57,895 nt of DNA from contig NZ_JAGQBE010000011.1 of assembly GCF_024345475.1 (NCBI RefSeq), positions 1-57,895 on the forward strand. Direction: 5' to 3'. The notes beneath the pieces are model-generated. The model had not been told where the DNA came from. It did not search any database and saw only the letters and a program-made list of their open reading frames with translations. Each line of letters opens with the position of its first letter. Position 1 is the first letter of the stretch. Source of the DNA: Cyanobium sp. T1B-Tous. Lineage in GTDB: Bacteria > Cyanobacteriota > Cyanobacteriia > PCC-6307 > Cyanobiaceae. This document shows positions 52,021-57,895 of the stretch, in pieces. The position numbers were made by a program, and so were the translations under genes.

Positions 52021-52693
52021 GGATGCGTAGCGCGGCCATGGCAGCCCCATAGCCGTTGTCGATGTTCACCACCGTGAGGCCGGGGGCGCAACTGGCCAGC
52101 ATGCCGTTCAGGGCCGCCGCGCCGCCGGCGCTCACCCCGTAGCCCACGGCCACCGGCACGCCGATCACCGGCTGGGGCAATAGCCCCGCCAGCACGGTGG
52201 GCAGGGCCCCCTCCATGCCGGCGCAGGCGATCAGCACCGTGGCGCTGCGCAGCTCTTCGAGCCGATCCAGCAGCCGGTGCAGGCCCGCCACGCCCACATC
52301 CAGCACCAGCTCGGTGGCGATGCCGTGGCAGGCCAGGGCCAGTTGGGCTTCGGCCGCCACCGGCAGATCGCTGGTGCCCGCGCCCAGCACGGCCACCCGG
52401 CCCCGGCTGGGATCCGGTGAGGGCAGGTTGCCGGCGGTGAGGCAGCGGGCCTCGGGGTGGTGCCGCAATTGGAGCTCCCTGGCCGGCTCCAGCAGCGCCG
52501 CGACGGCGTTTGCCTTCTCCGGGGAGACGCGGGTGGCGAGGCCCAGTTCCCTGGCTGCATGCAGGGCCTCGAAGATCCGGGCGATCTGCTCGGCACTCTT
52601 GTGCTCCCCCCAGATCGCCTCCACCATCCCCAGCCGCTGGCGGCGATCGAGATCGAGCCGGTGCTCGGTGTTGTTCCCGGTGTTGGTGCTCAT
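51992..52693 (-). CDS. larB: LarB/CpmA family protein (PurE-like)
   Basis: 233 residues. The C-terminal half is PurE-like (VAVLGAGTSDLPVAAEAQLA, LIACAGMEGALPTVLAGL, PVAVGYGVSAGGAAALNGML), as in LarB, which carboxylates and hydrolyses nicotinate adenine dinucleotide for the nickel-pincer cofactor. The same family in Synechococcus elongatus is CpmA, a circadian output modifier. larC, larE and larA are absent from the window, so the role here is open. Confidence 0.9.
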   Translation of the reverse strand: MSTNTGNNTEHRLDLDRRQRLGMVEAIWGEHKSAEQIARIFEALHAARELGLATRVSPEKANAVAALLEPARELQLRHHPEARCLTAGNLPSPDPSRGRVAVLGAGTSDLPVAAEAQLALACHGIATELVLDVGVAGLHRLLDRLEELRSATVLIACAGMEGALPTVLAGLLPQPVIGVPVAVGYGVSAGGAAALNGMLASCAPGLTVVNIDNGYGAAMAALRILSSRAARES

Positions 52694-52709
52694 GGCGCTT
52701 CCCGTGGGG

Positions 52710-53531
52710 TCATGTCCGCTCCCACACCAGTTCCACCAATGCCGGCGTCACCCACAGGCTGGCCTGCTGCTGGGCCAGCTGGAGCTCGGCCTCCAGGGCG
52801 GCCTGTTCTTCGGGGCTCCAGCGGCCAGCAGCGCTGAGCTGGGCCGGGTAGCTGGCGAGGAAATCCTGCAGCCAGCGGGCCTTGGGGTGATCGCTGGGGG
52901 AGCAGGCCATCAGGCTGGAGCTGTGCAGCAGCCGGAAGCCGCGGGCCTCGAGCAACGCCGGCAGCCGTTGGGCCACATCCGGGTCACCGCCGTGGTCGCG
53001 CCAGTGCTGGATGCAGCGCTCCACGAACACGGCCAGCTGACGGCCCTGGGGATAGAGGCCGAAGGTGTTCCACTGCACGTACTCGTGCAGCACCAGCCGG
53101 CCGCCCGGCCGCAGGGCCTGGCTCACCAGATCCACCCAGGGCTCGAGCCGCGGCAGAAACATCGCCACCCAGCGGCACCAGGCCCCGTCCCAGGTGGCCG
53201 CATGCAGCTCCGCGGCCGCCAGGGCCAGGTCGTGCTGCAGGGTGCGCAGCTGGGGCGCCTGGCCCTGGCGCAGCTGCTCTTCAAGGTGCTCCAGGTAGGC
53301 CGACGCATTGTCGATCGCCAGCACCTGGCCGCCGGGCCCCACCCGCTCGGCCAGTTCAAGGCTGGCGAAGCCGGGGCCGCAGCCGAGGTCGAGCAGCCGC
53401 TGGCCTGGGCCGAAACCGGCCCGATCCCAGGAGGCGAGCATGGCGTCGCGCCAGGTGGCGTGCTGGCGCTGTAGGCGAGCGCGTTCCTCGGCGTGGCTGC
53501 CGAGCACGTAGCTGGCCGCGGCGGCGCTCAT
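52710..53531 (-). CDS. SAM-dependent methyltransferase
   Basis: 273 residues with a classical class I methyltransferase core: motif I LLDLGCGPGFASLELA, acidic end VLAIDN, and post-motif ALRPGGRLVLHEYVQWNTFG. The C-terminal ~90 residues are helical. Substrate unknown. It overlaps the TIGR03792 gene by 4 bases (ATGA) and lies 16 bases upstream of larB. Confidence 0.87.
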   Translation of the reverse strand: MSAAAASYVLGSHAEERARLQRQHATWRDAMLASWDRAGFGPGQRLLDLGCGPGFASLELAERVGPGGQVLAIDNASAYLEHLEEQLRQGQAPQLRTLQHDLALAAAELHAATWDGAWCRWVAMFLPRLEPWVDLVSQALRPGGRLVLHEYVQWNTFGLYPQGRQLAVFVERCIQHWRDHGGDPDVAQRLPALLEARGFRLLHSSSLMACSPSDHPKARWLQDFLASYPAQLSAAGRWSPEEQAALEAELQLAQQQASLWVTPALVELVWERT

Positions 53532-53989
53532 GGCGTCAGCAGCTCACCTTCGAACACGAGTGGGAAGGGATTGCCGTCGCTCTCGCGGCTGCCGGTGGCG
53601 GCGCGGGCCAGCCGCTCAAAGCGCTCCTGCACCGCCTGCACCTCCGCCTCGGGAATCGCTTTCCAGTGGTCCCGATCGGCCCAGCGGATCAGCAGGGTGC
53701 CCTCCTCGGTGGCCGGGTCCCACAGCAGCTGGCGATCCAGGAAACCCTGTTGCTGGGCGAGCCAGGGCTCCCAGCTGCCCTGCTCGGCGCTGATCCAGGC
53801 CTGGCGGGCCTCGGCCGGCACCTTCAGCCGCAGGTGCTCCACCACCACCACGTCGTAGGAGCCATCGGGCTCGGCAAAGGCCGCCCGCACCGGCGCGGCA
53901 TGGCTGGAGAGCAGCAGCACCAGCGTCACCCCCTGAATCAACAGCAGTCCGATCAGGCTAGAAACCCGGCGCCAGCGAAGGGGGGTCAT
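53528..53989 (-). CDS. TIGR03792 family cyanobacterial protein
   Basis: 153 residues. N-terminal signal or anchor (about 8-30, [19 protein letters not shown]), then a compact alpha-beta domain ([55 protein letters not shown]) with the ferredoxin-like look of antibiotic-monooxygenase-type folds. Function unknown. Coupled by ATGA overlaps to ispF upstream and the methyltransferase downstream. Confidence 0.85.
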   Translation of the reverse strand: MTPLRWRRVSSLIGLLLIQGVTLVLLLSSHAAPVRAAFAEPDGSYDVVVVEHLRLKVPAEARQAWISAEQGSWEPWLAQQQGFLDRQLLWDPATEEGTLLIRWADRDHWKAIPEAEVQAVQERFERLARAATGSRESDGNPFPLVFEGELLTP

Positions 53990-54471
53990 GGCTTCTGCAG
54001 CAGGGCTACGGCGTGGCAGGAAATGCCCTCCTCCCGTCCTTCGGCGCCCAGTTGTTCGTTGGTGGTGGCCTTGACGCCCACCTGGTCTGGATCGAGGCCC
54101 ATCCGGCTGGCGATGGCAGCGCGCATGGCTGGGATGTGGGGTTTGAGCTTGGGGCGTTCGGCCACCACCACCGTGTCCAGGTTCACCACGCTCCAGCCCC
54201 GCTCCATCACCAGGGCCACCACCTGTTCCAGGAGCTCCAGGCTGTCGGCCCCCCTCCAGCGGGAGTCATCCGGCGGAAAGTAGAGGCCGATGTCCCCCAG
54301 GGAGAGGGCGCCCAGCAGGGCATCCATCACGGCATGCACCAGCACGTCGGCATCGCTGTGGCCATCCAGCCCCAGGCCGGCGGGGTGCTCCAGCCGTTGG
54401 CCGCCCAGGATCAGCGGCCGCCCCGGCACGAGGCGGTGGATGTCGTAGCCGTTGCCGATGCGGAGTTGCAT
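53986..54471 (-). CDS. ispF: 2-C-methyl-D-erythritol 2,4-cyclodiphosphate synthase
   Basis: MEP isoprenoid pathway, which supplies carotenoid and chlorophyll side chains. Metal ligands in GYDIHRL (Asp, His) and [22 protein letters not shown], plus KATTNEQLG near the end. 161 residues. It leads a coupled minus-strand run ispF-TIGR03792-methyltransferase. Confidence 0.96.
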   Translation of the reverse strand: MQLRIGNGYDIHRLVPGRPLILGGQRLEHPAGLGLDGHSDADVLVHAVMDALLGALSLGDIGLYFPPDDSRWRGADSLELLEQVVALVMERGWSVVNLDTVVVAERPKLKPHIPAMRAAIASRMGLDPDQVGVKATTNEQLGAEGREEGISCHAVALLQKP

Positions 54472-54490
54472 CTGCCCCTGATGTCTGGTC

Positions 54491-54916
54491 TCAGTCTCCC
54501 CCAGGCTCCATCACCTGCAGCTGGTTGCCGGCGCGGCCCATCACGGTCACCCAGCTGCCCGGGGGCAGGGGCTGGCCGCCCTTCAGGTTGACGGCGCTCC
54601 AGCTCTGGCCTTGCCAGCGCACCCGGCCCGTATCCCCCTCGGCAAAGCCGCTGATCACCTCCGCCGTCTCTGCCGGCGCCAGGCTGCGGTGGCGTTGCCG
54701 CCCTGACCAGCGCCGCAGGCCCAGCACCCCTACAGCGGTGAGACCCACCAGCAATCCCAGCTGCAGCAAGGGCGGCAGGGGCCACCACACCGTGGCCAGC
54801 GACAGCCCCAGGGCCACCACCGCCGCGGGCAGCAGGCCGTCCACGTCGGCGCCCACCAGGCCCAGCCCCAGCAGGCCGCAGGCCAGCAGCAGCCAGAGGA
54901 TCGGGACTGGAGCCAT
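54491..54916 (-). CDS. NfeD family protein (short form)
   Basis: 141 residues: two to three hydrophobic segments (about 5-22, 27-47, 50-68) then a small OB-fold-like domain ([34 protein letters not shown]). Short NfeD proteins pair with SPFH/stomatin proteins in membranes. The SPFH gene lies back-to-back, 65 bases away, rather than in the same operon. Confidence 0.87.
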   Translation of the reverse strand: MAPVPILWLLLACGLLGLGLVGADVDGLLPAAVVALGLSLATVWWPLPPLLQLGLLVGLTAVGVLGLRRWSGRQRHRSLAPAETAEVISGFAEGDTGRVRWQGQSWSAVNLKGGQPLPPGSWVTVMGRAGNQLQVMEPGGD

Positions 54917-54981
54917 GGCAGGGGCTGTTGGTTCAGCCCACCCATGCTGCCTAGCCTGAGCGCCCTGCGTGCAGATGTTCC

Positions 54982-55863
54982 GTGGAAGCCCTGCTCTCCC
55001 TGCCCGCCCTGGTGCTGATGGCCCTGCTGGGGGTGAGCAGCGTCAAGGTCACCAGCGGCGGCCAGTCGCGTCTGGTGGAGCGGCTCGGCAAGTACGACCG
55101 CCAGCTGCAGCCGGGCCTGTCGCTGGTGCTGCCGGTGCTGGAGAAGGTGGTGAGCCACGAATCGCTCAAGGAGCGGGTGCTCGACATCCCACCCCAGCAG
55201 TGCATCACCCGCGACAACGTCGGCATCGAGGTGGATGCGGTGGTGTACTGGCAGCTGCTGGAGCACGCCCGCGCCTACTACGCCGTCGACAACCTGCAGG
55301 CGGCGATGGTGAACCTGGTGCTCACCCAGATCCGGGCCGAGATGGGCAAGCTCGACCTCGACCAGACCTTCACCACCCGCAGCGAGGTGAATGAGACGTT
55401 GCTCCAGGAGCTGGATCAGGCCACCGATCCCTGGGGCGTGAAGGTGACGCGGGTGGAGCTGCGCGACATCCAGCCCTCCCGTGGGGTGCAGCAGGCGATG
55501 GAGCAGCAGATGACGGCCGAGCGGGAGAAGCGGGCGGCGATCCTGCGCTCCGAGGGCGAGCGCGACTCCCAGGTGAATGCGGCTAGGGGCCGGGCTGAAG
55601 CCCTGTTGCTGGACGCTGAAGCCCAGGCCAAGCAGCAAACCCTGCTGGCCCAGGCCCGCGCCGATGCCGCCACCCGGTTGGCCGAAGCGATTGGTGGCAA
55701 CCCGGCCGCGGCCGAAGCGCTGCGCCTGCTGCTGGCCAGCGACTGGATGGCCATGGGCGAGCAGATGGCCCAGGCCCCCGGCGGCAGCGTGTTGATGGTG
55801 GATCCCCAGAGCCCGGCGGCCCTGCTTACGGCCCTGCGGAATCTGCAGCAGGGTCAGGGCTGA
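54982..55863 (+). CDS. SPFH/stomatin-like membrane protein
   Basis: 293 residues. N-terminal membrane hairpin (about 4-22), SPFH domain (VERLGKYDRQLQPGLSLVLPVLE; VDAVVYWQLLEHARAYYAVDN) and a long Ala/Glu/Arg-rich coiled coil (about 170-240) as in paraslipin/stomatin (QmcA-type) scaffolds. GTG start at 54982. Divergent from nfeD, its usual partner. Confidence 0.92.
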   Translation: MEALLSLPALVLMALLGVSSVKVTSGGQSRLVERLGKYDRQLQPGLSLVLPVLEKVVSHESLKERVLDIPPQQCITRDNVGIEVDAVVYWQLLEHARAYYAVDNLQAAMVNLVLTQIRAEMGKLDLDQTFTTRSEVNETLLQELDQATDPWGVKVTRVELRDIQPSRGVQQAMEQQMTAEREKRAAILRSEGERDSQVNAARGRAEALLLDAEAQAKQQTLLAQARADAATRLAEAIGGNPAAAEALRLLLASDWMAMGEQMAQAPGGSVLMVDPQSPAALLTALRNLQQGQG

Positions 55864-55908
55864 GGCGGGAGTCTCTCGGCGCCGTGGATGGCACCCGGTG
55901 GGTGCCCG

Positions 55909-56610
55909 CTACTGCTGGGCCTGCTGCTGCTCCCGCCAGCGGGCGAACAGATCGGGCCGGCGCTCAGCGGTGCGCTGTTGTTGCTGTTCGGTGCGCCAGC
56001 GGGCGATGGCGCCATGGTCGCCGCTGCGCAGCACCGCTGGCACCTCCAGCTCGCGGAAGCTGGCGGGGCGGGTGTAGTGGGGATGCTCCAGCAGCAGGGT
56101 GCTGTGGCTCTCCTCCTCCAGACAAGCCTCGGTGCCCACGGTGCCCGGCAGCAGTCGCACCACGCCGTTGATGATCACCGCCGCCGGCAGCTCGCCGCCG
56201 GTGAGCACGAAATCGCCGATCGACACCTCCTCATCGGCGAGGCTGCGGATGCGCTCGTCGAAGCCCTCGTAGTGGCCGCAGATCAGCACCAGCTGGTCGG
56301 CCTCGGTGGCCCAGCGGCGCAGGTCGGCCTGCTCCAGCGGCTTGCCCTGGGGGCTCATCAGCAGCACCCGCCGCCGCGGCAACACCGGAATTGCCTCCAC
56401 CGCGGCAAACACCGGCTCGGGTTTGAGCACCATGCCGGCGCCGCCGCCGTAGGGCTCGTCGTCCACCTTGCGGTACTTGTCGGTGGCGAAATCGCGGGGG
56501 TTGTGGGTGTGCAGCGCGGCGATGCCAGCCGCAAAGGCCCGGCCGATCACCCCCAGCCCCAGCAGCGGCGCGAAGGCCTCCGGGGCCAGGCTCACCACAT
56601 CGAGTCTCAT
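55909..56610 (-). CDS. trmD: tRNA (guanine37-N1)-methyltransferase
   Basis: Methylates G37 of tRNAs to keep the reading frame. SPOUT-fold elements GGGAGMVLKPEPV, LICGHYEGFDERI and EVSIGDFVLTGGELPA (trefoil knot) are intact. 233 residues. It follows the CpcS-type lyase gene by only 4 bases on the minus strand. Confidence 0.96.
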   Translation of the reverse strand: MRLDVVSLAPEAFAPLLGLGVIGRAFAAGIAALHTHNPRDFATDKYRKVDDEPYGGGAGMVLKPEPVFAAVEAIPVLPRRRVLLMSPQGKPLEQADLRRWATEADQLVLICGHYEGFDERIRSLADEEVSIGDFVLTGGELPAAVIINGVVRLLPGTVGTEACLEEESHSTLLLEHPHYTRPASFRELEVPAVLRSGDHGAIARWRTEQQQQRTAERRPDLFARWREQQQAQQ

Positions 56611-56614
56611 GGGC

Positions 56615-57127
56615 TCAGTTGGCGGCTGCGGCGGGCCGGCTCACCCGGCGGATCTCGGAGCTGAAGCTGGCCCGATCCGGGAGGCCATCGGCCCCGGTCA
56701 CCACGGTGCTGCGCAGGCGCAGGTTGGGCTTGGTGAACCAGATGCGCTCGCGCACCTCCCGGCCTTCGGCGGTGATCACCAGCTCCAGGCTGCCGTCGGG
56801 CCAGAGCTGCCAGCGGCCCTGCTGGGTGCCATTGCGAAACGCCCCATCCCCACTGAACTGCAGCTCTTGGGTGCCGCCATCCTTCGGACCCACCCTCAGA
56901 CCACCGGCGCCAGTGGGGGCCTCGGGCTCCAGAAAGGCCACCACCAGTTCGCCCCGCTCGCTGTTGTGCCAGACGTCGCTGTCTTCCGCGTCGAGGTCTT
57001 CGCCGGTGCTCACCGCGCCCAGGGTGAACTGGCTGCGCAGGCTCATCCATTCGCCGGCGCAGTGGCGCAGGAAGGCGCCGATCTCCTCGGGGGGGAAGGG
57101 GGCGGTGTCGGTGCTGGGCTCGGTCAT
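56615..57127 (-). CDS. Phycobiliprotein lyase, CpcS/CpeS family
   Basis: 170 residues of the lipocalin-like bilin lyase family. Family features: FLRHCAGEWMSLRSQF near the N-terminus, strands RGELVVAFLE and GRWQLWPDGSLELVI, and VRERIWFTKPNLRLRSTVV near the end. Such lyases attach phycocyanobilin or related bilins to Cys of phycobiliproteins. Which subunit it serves cannot be told. It shows that the host has phycobilisomes, consistent with OCP and FRP. Confidence 0.82.
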   Translation of the reverse strand: MTEPSTDTAPFPPEEIGAFLRHCAGEWMSLRSQFTLGAVSTGEDLDAEDSDVWHNSERGELVVAFLEPEAPTGAGGLRVGPKDGGTQELQFSGDGAFRNGTQQGRWQLWPDGSLELVITAEGREVRERIWFTKPNLRLRSTVVTGADGLPDRASFSSEIRRVSRPAAAAN

Positions 57128-57140
57128 GGGGACGATTCTC

Positions 57141-57581
57141 TCAGTCGCCAGGACTCGCGTTGCCCACCCAAACCACCTGGGCCCCGTAGCCGCTGAGGAT
57201 GCGATCGGCCGTGAGCAGGGTGAGCTCCGCCTGGATGGCCTGGGCCACCAGCAGCCGGTCGAAGGGGTCGCGATGGATCCAGGGCAGGTGCTGCACCGCC
57301 AGACAGTGTTCAGGCGCGATTCCCAGTTCCTGAAGCCCCTGCTGTTTCAGTCCGTCACGCAACTGAGTGGCGTCGACGAGGAATTGGGGTTTGCCGAGGG
57401 AGGTTTTGATCGCCACTTCCCAAAGGCTCAAAACGCTGTAGAGCAACGGCAAGCGGCGATCACTGAGGTTTCCACGCAACGCTGCCGGTAGGCGTTCCGG
57501 GGAGATGGCCAGCCAGAGCAGCAGCTGGGTGTCGAGCAGTTGCGGGCTCAAATTCGGTTGGCTTGAGCTGGCTGTTTCCAT
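57141..57581 (-). CDS. PIN-domain toxin (VapC-like)
   Basis: 146 residues with the acidic PIN active site: Asp17 (QLLDTQLLLWL), Glu in LWEVAIK, Asp in DPFDRLLVAQA and Asp in LTADRIL. A probable Mg-dependent ribonuclease toxin of a type II module. Its ATG overlaps the antitoxin stop (TGATG). A start slightly downstream is possible but would break the coupling. The RNA target is unknown. Confidence 0.9.
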   Translation of the reverse strand: METASSSQPNLSPQLLDTQLLLWLAISPERLPAALRGNLSDRRLPLLYSVLSLWEVAIKTSLGKPQFLVDATQLRDGLKQQGLQELGIAPEHCLAVQHLPWIHRDPFDRLLVAQAIQAELTLLTADRILSGYGAQVVWVGNASPGD

Positions 57582-57808
57582 CAGCCGAACATCGATTCGA
57601 TGTCCTCCTGGAAGTCGGCTTTGAGGTCGCAGTCCAGAACAGCAGACCCCTGCAGAAAGCCGAGTTCGCGCTGGCGAGGGGTCTCATCCACCGGCACCAG
57701 ACGCACTAGGGCCTTGCCGGCCCGGGCGATCACCACCTCCTCGCCATCGAGTGCCTGCTCCACGTAGCGGGAGAGATGGGTCTTGGCGTCGTGGAGGTTG
57801 ACCTGCAT
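57581..57808 (-). CDS. Phd/YefM-type antitoxin
   Basis: 75 residues: N-terminal DNA-binding domain (MQVNLHDAKTHLSRYVEQALDGEEVVIARAGKA split over the Phd fold), C-terminal acidic tail (FQEDIESMFG) that would bind the toxin. First gene of the pair, with a perfect 14-bp inverted repeat starting 3 bases upstream of its ATG, a likely operator for autorepression. Confidence 0.9.
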   Translation of the reverse strand: MQVNLHDAKTHLSRYVEQALDGEEVVIARAGKALVRLVPVDETPRQRELGFLQGSAVLDCDLKADFQEDIESMFG

Positions 57809-57810
57809 TC

Positions 57811-57844
57811 GCTCAGCTTAGCCGGCAAAGCGGCTAAGCTGAGC
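57811..57844. promoter_or_regulatory. Perfect 14-bp inverted repeat upstream of the toxin-antitoxin pair
   Basis: GCTCAGCTTAGCCG (57811-57824), loop GCAAAG, CGGCTAAGCTGAGC (57831-57844). It lies between the stop of the partial gene and the antitoxin ATG. There is no T-run on the minus strand, so an operator is more likely than a terminator. Confidence 0.8.
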
Positions 57845-57847
57845 TGC

Positions 57848-57895
57848 CTAGTCGCCCCGGTAGCCCAGTTCGCTCAGGCGCGCGGCGCTGCGGCG
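57848..57895 (-). CDS. C-terminal end of a gene running in from the right (possibly Era GTPase)
   Basis: The last 15 codons before a TAG stop read RRSAARLSELGYRGD. The ending LxELGYxxx resembles the C-terminus of the Era GTPase, and an era/trmD neighbourhood is plausible in picocyanobacteria, but 15 residues cannot prove it. The stop is 39 bases before the antitoxin start. Confidence 0.45.
   Translation of the reverse strand, partial: RRSAARLSELGYRGD

Noticed and set aside
1-57895. HIP1 (GCGATCGC) enrichment typical of many cyanobacteria
   Set aside because: Only two copies were noticed (14355 and 49491), far too few for a HIP1-rich genome. I did not do an exhaustive count.
1-57895. CRISPR array or prophage
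   Set aside because: No regularly spaced direct repeats and no phage structural, integrase or transposase genes were recognised.

Overview
The window is a gene-dense, high-GC stretch of a cyanobacterial chromosome. Markers for this are an orange carotenoid protein operon, a high-light-inducible protein, a CpcS-type phycobiliprotein lyase, LrtA, a plastid-type PDH E2 and many cyanobacteria-only families (DUF1825, DUF2811, DUF3122, DUF3611, TIGR03792). Compact gene order, frequent GTG/TTG starts and stop/start overlaps suggest a picocyanobacterium of the Synechococcus/Cyanobium type. The genus is an inference.

Layout. 1-3.3 kb (minus): pepA (cut by the left edge), a GIY-YIG nuclease-like protein, a ComEA-like helix-hairpin-helix protein and a LuxR-type regulator. 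3.4-7.0 kb (plus): DUF1825, tyrS, pyrF and a PEP mutase/isocitrate lyase-family enzyme. 7.0-11.7 kb (minus): a tight run lrtA-deoC-recO-MFS-glycosyltransferase. 11.7-19.4 kb (plus): lipB, acyl-CoA/ACP synthetase, ylqD, pdhC, a KimA-like K+ transporter and queA. 19.4-26 kb: an aromatic/Gly-rich exported protein, sodB, an FKBP, a phasin-like protein, lnt, a TerB-like protein, a b-type cytochrome-like membrane protein, paired fluoride channels and DUF2811. 26.4-29.6 kb is a light-stress block: an unlisted 47-residue Hli, then ocp-crtW-frp.

29.6-32.1 kb looks accessory. It has an Rrf2 regulator, small membrane proteins, an AT-rich remnant resembling the C-terminal part of HsdR-N-type restriction proteins, a translationally coupled cassette of two sister membrane microproteins plus a lipoprotein, and then tRNA-Ala(GGC), whose 3' end faces this region. 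32.2-38.3 kb: lexA, argF, ftsH, an SRAP/HMCES protein coupled to a Nif11-like gene, DUF427 and ribD. 38.4-39 kb: two orphan membrane-anchored small proteins. 39-44 kb: DUF3122, a GH116 glucosylceramidase-like enzyme, CobL/CbiET and DUF192. 44-57 kb is mostly housekeeping: an OmpR-type regulator with a degenerate receiver, nadK, pheS, surE, ribF, thiE-thiS, DUF1517, larB, ispF, nfeD/SPFH, trmD and a CpcS-type lyase. A Phd/VapC-type toxin-antitoxin pair with a perfect inverted repeat in front of it sits at the right edge, beside the last 15 codons of another gene (possibly era).

The best-understood system is complete photoprotection: OCP as quencher, CrtW as the maker of its ketocarotenoid, and FRP as the off-switch. 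The least explained parts are the tRNA-adjacent cassette (31.2-31.8 kb), the SRAP-Nif11 coupling, and the two small membrane proteins at 38.4-38.9 kb.
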